NCBI GenBank assembly: GCA_900073065.1
Contig: FJOG01000092.1
Span: 1-40,804 of the forward strand
Origin: Phialocephala subalpina
Lineage: Eukaryota > Ascomycota > Leotiomycetes > Helotiales > Mollisiaceae
Length of the DNA: 40,804 bases
Reading direction: 5' to 3'
The translations under genes and the position numbers were made by a program. Positions 23,182 to 33,168 of this stretch are shown here, piece after piece (position 1 is the stretch's first letter; every line of letters begins with the position of its first letter). Below the pieces are notes generated by a model. It saw only the letters and a program-made list of their open reading frames with translations. It had not been told where the DNA came from and made no database searches.

Positions 23182-24119
23182 CTACCAAGGAGGATTAACT
23201 CCATCATACTGATTCGCCGTCCCGGTATTATCCCACCCCTTAACCTTAATATTCATAAACGTCCCATTATCCTCTTTCTTCGCCCCCAAAACTTTCTCCA
23301 ACACAGCCGTCGCACCAACACCAACTTCAAGATCTGCGTAATCTACTCCTCCTAGCTCTGTCTTCAACCACTGCATACAACATCAGCAATTACTTTCATT
23401 CGGAAAGGAGGGGGAAGAGAAGGGACATACACCAGGACTAATACAAAAAACAGTAAACCCCTGCTTCCCAAGCTGGAAAGCATATTGCACAGTCAACATA
23501 TTAAGAGCTGCTTTGGACACTTTATATGCAACTGACGGGCTTTGTAAGAAGCCTTCTGCCATAGCGATGGATCCGAGTGTTGATGTTCTGAGGAAAGTCT
23601 GTCAGCGTGAGGATGGCGGGGTAAGTGCGGGGTAACGACGAACATGTTGACGATTTTCTTGAGATTTCCTTTCTCCAGTAATGGGAGGAATGCTGAAATG
23701 ACTAAATGGACGGCTGTTACGTTGGTGGTGAGGACGCTGTTCATATCTTCTCCGGACCTGGAAGTCGTTAGCTGACCGCCCTTCCTTCCTTGCAACAGTG
23801 GGATCTGGAGGTGGTACAGTGAAGATGGACCACCAGGAGTGTAGTCCATGATCCCAGCATTGTTGATTAAGACATCGAGTCCCTTTCCTCCAAGCGCTTT
23901 CTCGACAGAAGTGACAGCTTGCTTGATGCTGTCTTGGCTCGTAGCTTCGAGCTGAACGAGGACCACTCTGCCGTTGGACTTTTGGATCAATTCTTTCAAT
24001 CCTGGGGATTCTTTTCGAGCCGTTGCGAAGACGGTGTTGACTGCTGGGGAAGAGGCGAGTTGAGTTGCGAGTTCGAGACCAAGACCGCGAGAGCAGCCGG
24101 TGATGAGGTATGAAGCCAT
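23182..24119 (-). CDS. Classical short-chain dehydrogenase/reductase
   Basis: Exons are 24119-23818, 23757-23644, 23587-23431 and 23370-23182, giving 253 aa, the usual SDR length. The cofactor motif TGCSRGLG lies at residues 7-14, NNAG at 86-89, the active-site Ser is probably S141 (in VNITSTLGS), and the YxxxK pair is Y160/K164 in AYKVSKAAL. The last exon begins WLKTELGG, the usual region after PG. Splice signals: GTACCA with branch GCTAAC and TTCCAG; GTTCGT with branch GCTGAC and CTCAG; GTATGT with TGCAG. The first intron is 60 nt with no stop, so its retention would keep the frame. The substrate is unknown; the pattern resembles the C-factor-like carbonyl-reductase SDRs common in fungi. 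Confidence 0.9.
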
Positions 24120-24912
24120 CCTTGATGTGAAGTGGGGTTGAATTAGAATGTTCTTGAGAGAGACAGAAGAGAGAGAAGTATTCGAAATCGCCTTTACGCT
24201 GAAAGCTTAACGTGTGTTGATGTGAAATATAGGTGTCGAAAGGGTCGTGACGGGCTTGTTAGTGCTTCAGAGGATATGTCCATGGGGTAAATGGATTTGG
24301 AGTTAAAGTGAATTTATCCGCGGCGGTAAGTCGGCGAAATATGGGGGAACGAGTTAAGCATCGAGTATCGCCGAAGCCTTGATGAGGGATAAACTGATGC
24401 TTCGGCACGAAGATACAGACTTTTTATCGCAAATCTTGTAACTTTGACTCTCGAAATACTTCGTTTACCCCTCTTCATTGAGATCTATTAAAGTTGAATA
24501 CTCATGACGTTGATGTCAATGGCTGCTGCAAAGTCCGAGAAGGAGATGGCGTTTTGGTGCCCTTAAAGTTTAGCGAAGGGCGCTAGAACGAAAGATTTCT
24601 AGCATGCTTCTGGCCTGAAGCTGTTCAAACCTTTCTTCTCATTTCAACAGCAGAATACTACGGTAGGCAGCTTCAATTCGACTCAATATGCTTGAAATCG
24701 AGGTCGACATATCCAAAACCCACTTCGATGGGAGGGCCTCCTTTTTGCAACGACAGAACGACCAATTGCGAGACCCCAGCCCATTATGGCTGACTGTTCA
24801 ACCCGTACATCGATATCGCGACGCGCGCGGCACATGAAGCTAGATCTTTCTTACTCTCCTTTCCAATTTGGGTTCTCGTCGGAGATGTTCTCGATGCCAC
24901 GACTCTCATAAA
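24120..24912. promoter_or_regulatory. Divergent intergenic region between SDR and HET genes
   Basis: The two genes face away from each other, with 793 bp between their start codons, enough for two separate promoters. I see no repeat, RNA gene or clear regulatory motif. A longer open frame reaches back to 24868 but lacks an ATG before 24913. Confidence 0.45.
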
Positions 24913-27018
24913 ATGGATAACCTCTGCTCTCAATGTCGGCGCATTGTCTACTATCGAGGTCGTCAACGAGCACCAGCTCGCTACCTGAATTATTTTCAGA
25001 ATCATCATGCATCTTTCAAGGACTTCCAAGATGCCGTCGACGAAGGCTGTGCCATTTGCACTCTCTTGTGGCGAAGTATTTCCGACAAAGAGATGTTCAA
25101 ATTGACGACAATGCCACGTCAGAATTGGCGGTTCATGTCGTGGCACTTCGAAAGGGTTACAGGCCCTGATTACTTGTCCACAGGCAGATTCCAATTCGCC
25201 TTATCTCGGGGAGCTGCAGAGAAAGTGCTCTGCTTTCAGCGTCGAGAAGGTATTTCATTCTCACGAAATTATTGGAAATTGGCTCAAGCGACTACAGCTC
25301 TTAGCACCGACAATATATACACCGGTTCCGACGAAAGCCTGCAACAGGCCGCGAAATGGGTCTCAGATTGTCTCCAAAACCACGCAAAGTGCTCGACTCC
25401 GATGCTCTCGCACCGGGCACTCCCGACGAGACTTGTTCATGTCGATTCCCTTGAATGCTCTTCTGTGAGGATACGCCGCACAGGTTCACTCCCTCACCAC
25501 GTTTCATACACAACTCTCAGTCACTGCTGGGGTCGGAAATCGATTCTTACTCTGACGAAAGCCGATATCTCGACTCTAGAGTCTGGCATTGACCTTGACA
25601 GTCTCCCAAGGACATTTCAAGACGCGATACATGTGACTCGCTTCTTGGGAATTGAATACATCTGGATTGACTGTCTTTGTATTGTCCAGGACTCGGTGGA
25701 AGATTGGCAAAGAGAATCTGCTTGCATGGACGATGTCTACCATTCCTCTTACTGCAATATCGCCGCGACAAGTTCCTCCGACAGTAACGGAGGATGTTGC
25801 AATGAGCGACCAATGTACGAGTCACTCCCCGTGGTTGTCAATGCCAACAAGGTCGGCAAATATCCAGCTCCGATGAATGGTCATGAGTATGTGACAGTAA
25901 AACCCCACCACGAAACCCAGGGCGGCGACTCGAAGATTGAAGAGGATGTCCTTAAAGCGAAGAATGTGTTCGATGGAAGTCGTACAACGTTAACACTGAC
26001 CCCACAAGTCGGACCTGGCCTGGGATATTCTTCATGGTCTAATTGGTTTCATTTGAAGCACCTTTGGCAGGAAGAAGTTGCAGACTCAGCCCTTCTATCG
26101 CGTGCCTGGGTATTCCAGGAACGGCTTCTAGCGCCGCGAGTACTACACTTCGCAAAAGGTCAAATCTTCTTCGAATGCCGCAAAACCTGTGGCGGTGAGT
26201 TCTATCCACCAGCAGACGTCGAGCTCTCACCTGGGGAGATTGACTTACCTGTTGTCAGGGATTCAAAAGCATGGCTTGAGAACGGAGTCTCGGATTCAAC
26301 GGCGAAATATCTGGCCTTGCGAAGATGGGAGCGCATCACCTCAGCGTACAATGTTTGTGCTTTGACGCACGAGAGCGACAGATTCATTGCCATTGCAGGG
26401 CTTGCACGTCGGCTGCAAAACGATCTGAATTGCCGATATATAGCGGGACTCTGGCAGTTTAGATTTCTGCAACAGCTTACCTGGGTCACATCCTATGCAC
26501 CAGAGACCTTCATCGCACCGAAATCACCAACTTGGTCCTGGCTTTGCAGACCGGTAGAAATAAACACACCTGACTTTTTCCCCCCAACGGACGATTGGGC
26601 GATCCCGATGGAGGATATGAAGATTGAGGACATCGACGTCCGCACAGTGGACGGAAATGAAATGAGCGAGGTTCTGTCCGGTCAGCTTAGGGTGATTGCT
26701 AGATTGATTCCAACGTGGTACGCTGTTGTGTTTGGTGATTGTGGAGCTATATCCGCCAGCTTCACGCTCAGAAACACCGAAGGTTTCTTTACGGCCGGTG
26801 TTCAAGACGAGGAAATCCATGAACAGCCCCTGTTTACCACCATTTGCATCTATAGGAAGCTCGATGCGCTAGAAGGCTGCTTTCTGGCCAAGAAGATACC
26901 AGATTTAGACAAAAAGATTCCCCGCAGGGCAGGTGCGGCAGAGAAGGCAAAGATGACAGAGGATCTCTACGAGAAATACCATGAGGAAACGGACAAGTAC
27001 ACCTTCGCGATTGTCTGA
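24913..27018 (+). CDS. HET-domain (heterokaryon incompatibility) protein
   Basis: A single long exon gives 701 aa from the first in-frame ATG. The open frame extends 15 codons upstream without an ATG, and that part contains an extra CxxC, so a short upstream exon is possible. The start has MDNLCSQC and later CAICTLLW, the Cys pairs common in HET proteins. The HET domain runs from about residue 199 (YTTLSHCWG) through YIWIDCLCIVQD (249-260) to RAWVFQERLL (396-405). HET proteins trigger cell death when genetically different hyphae fuse, usually with a partner receptor. The frame is intact over 2.1 kb, unlike the NLR pseudogene 12 kb to the left, so it is probably under selection. The partner locus is not visible. 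Confidence 0.92.
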   Translation: MDNLCSQCRRIVYYRGRQRAPARYLNYFQNHHASFKDFQDAVDEGCAICTLLWRSISDKEMFKLTTMPRQNWRFMSWHFERVTGPDYLSTGRFQFALSRGAAEKVLCFQRREGISFSRNYWKLAQATTALSTDNIYTGSDESLQQAAKWVSDCLQNHAKCSTPMLSHRALPTRLVHVDSLECSSVRIRRTGSLPHHVSYTTLSHCWGRKSILTLTKADISTLESGIDLDSLPRTFQDAIHVTRFLGIEYIWIDCLCIVQDSVEDWQRESACMDDVYHSSYCNIAATSSSDSNGGCCNERPMYESLPVVVNANKVGKYPAPMNGHEYVTVKPHHETQGGDSKIEEDVLKAKNVFDGSRTTLTLTPQVGPGLGYSSWSNWFHLKHLWQEEVADSALLSRAWVFQERLLAPRVLHFAKGQIFFECRKTCGGEFYPPADVELSPGEIDLPVVRDSKAWLENGVSDSTAKYLALRRWERITSAYNVCALTHESDRFIAIAGLARRLQNDLNCRYIAGLWQFRFLQQLTWVTSYAPETFIAPKSPTWSWLCRPVEINTPDFFPPTDDWAIPMEDMKIEDIDVRTVDGNEMSEVLSGQLRVIARLIPTWYAVVFGDCGAISASFTLRNTEGFFTAGVQDEEIHEQPLFTTICIYRKLDALEGCFLAKKIPDLDKKIPRRAGAAEKAKMTEDLYEKYHEETDKYTFAIV

Positions 27019-28145
27019 TCATCGAATTGGGGGTGGATGTTAAAATAACTACAACAACACTGTAGTTCTTGAACGCTCAGATTCCTGGTTGTAAGCAAGC
27101 AGACAGTCTCGAACACTTCTTCAAAGACGACACAAGACGACATGCGTGTGTCCAATCTGAAGTGATACATTCCAAATCAAACAATATTCATAGGACTCTT
27201 CAGCACTCCTCGATGGGCTTAACTTCATGATCATGCCCGAAACCTTGTGAAGGGGTCACGACGAAAACTACAGGGAAGATTTTTGAACTTATAGGTTTCA
27301 ATATCACATGATTTGTCTTAGCGAGGGCGCTACGCTTTATACGGCTAGTAGAAAGGATTAAGTGATTAGTCAAAGCAAAAGCGGGGTAATTCAACGAGTG
27401 CAATCGAAATATAAAGCTTTTTAAACATTATATATTTATTACCCTACTAATAAAACTAAATAACTTTTAAATTTCTACGTTAAATCTATTAAGTTTTTTT
27501 TTTAGAGAATAAAGTGTTAAATTCTTACGAGCTTAAATCTGTAATTTTTAAATTTTAAATTTTTTTGGATGTTTAGTAGTTAAAATATGCAAAGTCTAAA
27601 ACCGTGGTCGCAATAATCGCTAGAGGTTTATATCTTCAAATCCATCAAGAGCCCCCTCTGAGTTTCGGGCTAGGAGGGGCGCCGCGCCCCCCTACAATTG
27701 AATCAGAGCGTGAACCCAAATCGACTCTTGGATCAAGTGGATCACATGTCTCCAACTATGCCGCCGCATCAAACCACCACAATCGTCAGCCACCTCAGCC
27801 TCAAAACTCACGAAACGAACAGACATTTTGAAGTTATGGCTTTATTGGCACTATTTACACCTCGAGCATTAATCGCCATGCCATATTCTCACTCATACCC
27901 TGAGATTCTTTTCCGAGAAGGAAGTGGAGTCGTAGAAGCTACGCATACAACGAAAGCTAATGTCCCATAAACGCCGACCCAATGATTTTTATCATCCATT
28001 TGCATCTTCGCACTCCTCACAAGGGGCGGACAGATCAAATTCTGGGTATCCTGCGTTCGTCCCATCCGTGAAACGCCAGAGAAATCAAACCCGTTCCCGC
28101 CATCCGCTATGCACTTTTCAAAAGGGAAAACACCAAACTATCTCA
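27019..28145. other. Intergenic region with an AT-rich tract and a GC hairpin
   Basis: The 3' ends of the HET gene and the bHLH gene converge here. 27410-27600 is moderately AT-rich without the extreme pattern of the main blocks and may be an old insertion. A GC-rich inverted repeat at 27671-27694 is listed separately. The open frames at 27604-27970 show no recognisable protein. Confidence 0.4.
27671..27694. repeat. GC-rich inverted repeat
   Basis: TAGGAGGGGCG and CGCCCCCCTA are near-complementary arms around a CCG centre, with one mismatch or bulge at 27675. The sequence stands out because its surroundings are AT-rich. It could be a transposon end, a protein-binding site or a transcript hairpin. 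Confidence 0.5.
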
Positions 28146-29648
28146 TCAGATCGGACCGAAGCCATCCATCATACTATAAGCCGGTCTCATCTGCTGTTGC
28201 TGCTGCTGTTGTCGACCCATGGAAGGATTTCGCTGTTGCTTCATCCCACCACCCGGCTGCTGTCTCGACATGACCAAGATCTCAAACGCATCCACCCTAC
28301 TCTTCAGATTCGCATTCTCCTTCACGAGGTATTTATTCCTCTTCTCCAGATGCGCAATGTATTCTGTCGCTTTGGACAATACAGTCGCCTATGCGTGCAA
28401 TCAGCACATGCCCCACCAATCCGCCGCCATCAGCGCCGTCACCTCAATCAAGGTCGGGGAAGTCGAGTACGAGTCGGACTCTTGAGTTTGATCTTGATAG
28501 AGGTTGGGGCTGCTGAGGGAAGAGTAGATGTCTTCTTCCGAATCTAAACGTACCTTGTTCAACTTGTGCGCCGGCGTGAGACCCTGAAGGTCCTCTTGGA
28601 TTTCCTCGCCGCGGGAATTCTTCTTGCTCATGACGCGGAGACTGGGAACGCTGTCTCTAAGCGCGGCGATCTTGTCGTTGAGGTTTGTGCGGTAGCGCTT
28701 CTCGATCATGTTGTGTGCTGTCTTCTTGACGGGATGGCCGCGGGGTGGCGGACTATCCTCCTCCTCGTCATCTTCAACAGATGATTTGCGCTTGCGACTG
28801 TTCTGCTCGCATGGTTCGGGTGAGGAGGCAGAGGAGTTGGGGGAGGCGGGGTAGGCGCCGTTGTTTTGGGATTGTTGGGATGGCATGGCGATGTTGCGGA
28901 GCTTGGACTCTTCTTGGGGTGAGAGCGCGTATGCGTCCGAGTCTTCGATGTCTGTTGTTCTTCGACCTGATGATGGTCTGGCCCAGGAAAGTGGTGTGGA
29001 GTAGAGGCTTTCGCGGGGTAGCTCGGCGAGAGGAGGGGTGATAAGGTGGTTTGGTGTTTGGAAGAGGGGTTCTTCTGTGATGGGGTCTTCGCCGAATACG
29101 GCTGAGTCTTCGATGTTGGTGTTTCCGATGCCGCTGCCTTGGAGTTCAAGGCCGGACATAGATGGGGAGACGGGCTCGACTTTGAATTCGGGGAAGAAGT
29201 CTGATGTTGGTGATAGGGCTGCGTCAGAGGGGTCGTCCCAACGCATCCAATCTTCGCAAGTACCGTAGTCAAATGATGTTTGTTCAGGCTTGAACTCTTC
29301 CTTTGGGATGGAGTATGCTTGAGGGAAGGTAGCAGTGAGTGGCGATGTGGGTGATGGTAGTGTTGAGTCGCAAGAGTCGGAACTGAGAAGAGCGTCGGTT
29401 GTATATGGTGTTTCCCAGTATGAAGTAGTCACTACACTGTTCTATATACTATGTCAGACCATATACAATCAGGTGATGTAAGATGTGGTCTGAGGTAGGT
29501 CACTTATCACGGGAGAACTTCCCGGAGTGGACCAATCAGACCAGATGGATGTTGTTCGTTCAAGTTGATAAGGACCGAAACTTACCTGAGGTTTCTTCTG
29601 CTTCGAGAAGTAGTCAACACCTGGAGCTTGACAAGTAGTGCTTGCCAT
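28146..29648 (-). CDS. bHLH transcription factor of SREBP type, without membrane segments
   Basis: Exons are 29648-29586, 29441-28554 and 28388-28146, giving 397 aa. Introns use GTAAGT/TATAG (144 nt) and GTACGT/GCATAG (165 nt), both between codons. The bHLH region starts near residue 258 ([20 protein letters not shown]), with DNA-contacting H264, E268 and R272, and Y271 in place of the usual Arg; that Tyr is the mark of SREBP-class factors. The loop is long (about 30 residues, with [16 protein letters not shown]). Helix 2 ([16 protein letters not shown]) runs on into a leucine-zipper-like coil, and the C-terminus has a run of seven Gln. The N-terminal half is acidic and Ser/Pro-rich, as in activation domains. 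No transmembrane helix is present, so it should be nuclear without proteolytic release, as with SrbB-like factors. The target genes are unknown. Confidence 0.9.
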
Positions 29649-32600
29649 TGGAGAGACACTTCAGTCAATCAATGGGTTTGTTGGTAAGAGGTTGATTTGC
29701 TTTTGATAATTTTGAAGCTTGAAGCTTAAAGCTGGAATGTTATCTCAATATATCTTATGCGATGCTGGTACCGAGGCCGGAAGGAATTTGCAGCCCAATA
29801 AGAGAATCGGATCAGCTGGATGTAGTGGAGTAAGTATTCAGCGAATTGTAGATGCCGTGCTGGCGTTATTGGGGCGAGATATCTGCGAGGAACCCTTAAA
29901 TATCTATGTATGAAGCCGGCGCATCGGCTCCAACAGAGAATTCTCGGTATCCGTTACCTAGGAGTCACGGTCTGAGAGATGTTTGAAAAATACAAGCCTG
30001 AGGACGAGTTGTGACCGGTTCTTACTCGTGTGGTACGACAATCATAGGCACATGGGGTGATGTTGAAGAGCGAGTGGAGATTCGAGGCTCGACCTGAGAT
30101 TTGCTGGAGGTTAATGATATCCAAGGCTGGCGGAGGGCTCCGAGTCGCTTAAAGAGAAGGAGGAAGGGGCCAAAGGTCCTAAGGGAAGGCTGATATAATT
30201 CTGCCGGCAGCGTCAATCGGTATTTTCGGGCATGGATATTCAGAACTTGTGGATTGCACACGGCGGATCGCCCAGCAAAGGAACGCATTTGATACGGGCA
30301 AGGTGTGCGTGCAGTCAAGTGGAAGAGTCGCCATTGGACAAAGTTTGGGCATGGCACGAGGGGAAGATCTTTAGCTGGGCAGAACAGGCGAGAACTCGTG
30401 TTGTGGTCTGATTTCCTTCAACTTGGCTGCATGCAAAGCCACCTGAGACAGGGCTGTGGGACTGGGCGGAGGGGACCGTAGGGGGGTGTGATTGGTGAAT
30501 TCTGTTTGCATCCTGCTTATGAAATCTTGATTTTCGTATATCCTGCATAAATATTGCACAAGTATATCAAAATCTGCATAAGTCCTTCGATGATCGAAAT
30601 TCCCCTTTCGGTTCTCTGAAGCCGTCATCGTCAAAGAGTCGTACTTTTTGCCCAGATCTGGCATGTCATCGAGACTTTTTCTGTTTGAACGTCATGAGTA
30701 ATCGCCGTACACAATGATTGCCGTCCTTTACTCTCCGATGAGACAATTCCTTTTCAAAGGAACGATCTCAGTACCAAGTTGAGATGAGAACGCTGTCTTC
30801 GAGAGGCAACTCGAGCCTAGAGAGTTATTCTTAGAGAAACTTTGTTTGCGCCCAGTATACGCGAATACTTCTTTGTCCCAGCTACACTAAATCAAATTGA
30901 TCTTCCGGCTGACAGCTTCCCCGCGCACATTGAATATCGGCGAGCTTTACATTGGGTGAACCCCGCGCCAAAAGACCCCTGTCCTAGCTAGCCGTTTCCG
31001 CCCCTCCATCAATCACTGTATCATCACGACCACCAATTTCAATCGCAACATATCCATCTCCTCTCTGCATTCAGGGTCCAGCCACCAATACAACATCTCC
31101 GGAGGTTTTTGGATTTGATCTCGAGTTCTGATTTGACAGTTCTCTGATCTTGGAAATTCCCCCTCACTTCCAAGATGGGATTGTAGATCTGGACCACTGC
31201 CGCCATCTCGATTCGTGACAGCATCATGGCACGGCGTTCTGCTCTCGTAGTTACACCGACAGGTGGACGTTACTTACGTCCCTATTCCTATTCCGATTTC
31301 CACATCGAATTAGCTCCAGGGGGTTCAGCCCTGTGACTAGGGAAGCTGTTTGCGGAGTACAAGCTCAAGCTTCAAGCTCGGATTTTGAGGAGCTCAAGCT
31401 GTGGCTTCACGAGCTGTACAGCTGACGGGAGCTTCTAGAACTCTCGCTATGCTATTGTGATACAGCATACGGAGTACGGTTATGAGCAGGATCGTGTTTG
31501 CGCCGTACAGGTACAGATATCTTATCTCTTCCTTCCGTCCATCAGGTTCTAGATTGTGACTTCGTGCCTTGAACTTAAACTGGATGGAAGGCAAGCAAAC
31601 GGAGGTACCTCCTCTCTCCGGCCTTTCCGGGCTCGTTTGCATCATCTCTACTCCCTTACTTTATGCTCGAGTTCATCCGCCTTCGTCGGACTCCTCCATA
31701 CTCCCCAGCATCTAGAATCTAATATCGTGGACATGCACATCGAAGTCCGCAAAGCTGCAAGGAGCTTGGGAACTTGACCACGATGACCCCATAACCACAA
31801 CACATCCAAACCATAATTCTAGACCCTCCTCCACATCCGGACACTAACAGCATCTGCAGCTAGATCTAATCGGATCGGTACTTCCCCACCTCCCCGAATG
31901 CATGCAGTTTTTCGGCCACCAGCCTCTTGAATGTTCTCCCATGTGTAAGCAGAAAACCACCTCCCCCTCATTGGTTCACACGCCTCATCCTCTTCAGACG
32001 CTTCGTAAATCGATCACTTGCACGTGCGCCTCCCTCGCTTGAACCGTACGATGCCAAAGACCGGAATCTAGACCGCTTCGTTGGAATCGTACCACGACAC
32101 GCGATTATCAGCACGATATTCAAAACTCGAGTCGCAGCTCGAGGCTTCACGATGCGCGCGGTTCGAGAGTCGATATTTCGTCTTCGTATCTATTGTCCGG
32201 AGAAGAGAGGAACAGGGAGGAAGGTTCGGAGGGATGGAAATTGAAAAGGCGTTTGAGGATTGAAAGGATGGAAGATCTCGATGAAGGCGTTTGAAAGACG
32301 GAGAGGATTCCGCGATGGATTTCTTTTGAGGACTCGTCGGATCCGAAGCTCTGGAAAGCAAGAACCACTTCACATGACCAGCAGCCATTTCAACTTCAAG
32401 GGAAATTTCATCCGGGCCGTTTGTCCTTCTTTCTTCCTGGAGCCACAGCCTTGCAGCAAAGGACGCCCTGATACTGAAGACATCCGGACAGCAGCGATCC
32501 TTTCACCGTCTAATGTCGTACCCGCGAATACCCGACACGAGAACAAACCAGGCGAAGACCACGTCCACGTGCCCCTTTCCTGTACCAGGTACGGGGCTGG

Positions 32601-32937
32601 TGGGACAAAGTCGGACAAAATGCGTCATGCACGACATTTCTATATCCGGTAGGCGACTGGAAACGGAAGCTGCGGCTCAATCCCAGAACCAAGTTAAGAT
32701 GGTTTCTTAGATTCGGGTTACCAATATAGGAATCTTCCTAAGATAGCCGGTCGGTCTCTGAATACCCGGGTCCCAGTAGTCTGGAAAACAGCTCTCAGCT
32801 GGATCCAGCAAACATTTCCTCCCCTCGTGCCCATCCATTATTTTTTGCTTCCTCGTATTCCACCTCGATTATTCGCGTCTTTACGATCGGGAGTCTCCTA
32901 GTCGGCTACCTTGTCATGAGACGTGGCTATTTCATGT

Positions 32938-32967
32938 GTCAATATCAACCACCCAGTTGATATTGAC
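32938..32967. repeat. Perfect 12-bp inverted repeat
   Basis: GTCAATATCAAC (32938-32949) and GTTGATATTGAC (32956-32967) are exact reverse complements around CACCCA. It lies about 200 bp beyond the stop codon of the Zn2Cys6 gene. It can form a hairpin in RNA from either strand or serve as a dimer-binding site. Confidence 0.8.
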
Positions 32968-33033
32968 TTCTTCTTTTTCCCATCCTGGTCTGCCGTACCA
33001 GTACCAGCAAACTTTTGAGCCTTGTGAGTCAGA

Positions 33034-33052
33034 GACGCCGAAATTCGGCGTC
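33034..33052. repeat. Perfect 9-bp palindrome with CCG-N5-CGG core
   Basis: GACGCCGAA and TTCGGCGTC are exact reverse complements with one A between them. The core CCGAAATTCGG is an everted CGG pair with five bases between, a form that Zn2Cys6 dimers can bind. It lies 117 bp beyond the stop codon of a Zn2Cys6 gene. Confidence 0.8.
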
Positions 33053-33168
33053 AAGCTGAGACTTTCTCATTGGCCTCGTATCTGTATGCTAATTGTACCA
33101 TATGTTTGACAAAAGAGACAATGGTCTCGTGACCTCGTCAAATTATGGAGGTCTTCTTTTTCTCTCAT

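Larger units (their letters stand above)
29649..33168. other. 3.5-kb region without a convincing gene, between two regulator genes
   Basis: It contains the promoter of the bHLH gene on the left and the downstream region of the Zn2Cys6 gene on the right. Many short overlapping frames occur on both strands, none with a recognisable domain. A minus-strand frame (30664-30371, 97 codons) is the most protein-like but has no support. The part around 31000-31300 is CT-rich with TATC and CATC runs, as in fungal leaders. AGCTC/AAGCT-type short repeats occur near 31360-31430. Two strong palindromes near the right end are listed separately. Confidence 0.45.

Noticed and set aside
27960..28547. Plus-strand frame of 195 codons
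   Set aside because: Overlaps the bHLH gene's last exon and intron on the other strand and has no recognisable protein.
30371..30664. Minus-strand frame of 97 codons with protein-like composition
   Set aside because: No domain, no splice partner and no conservation evidence; it is mentioned only within the gene-free region.
31226..31336. Small ORF of 36 codons (ATG to TGA) on the plus strand
   Set aside because: Too short to support without expression or conservation.
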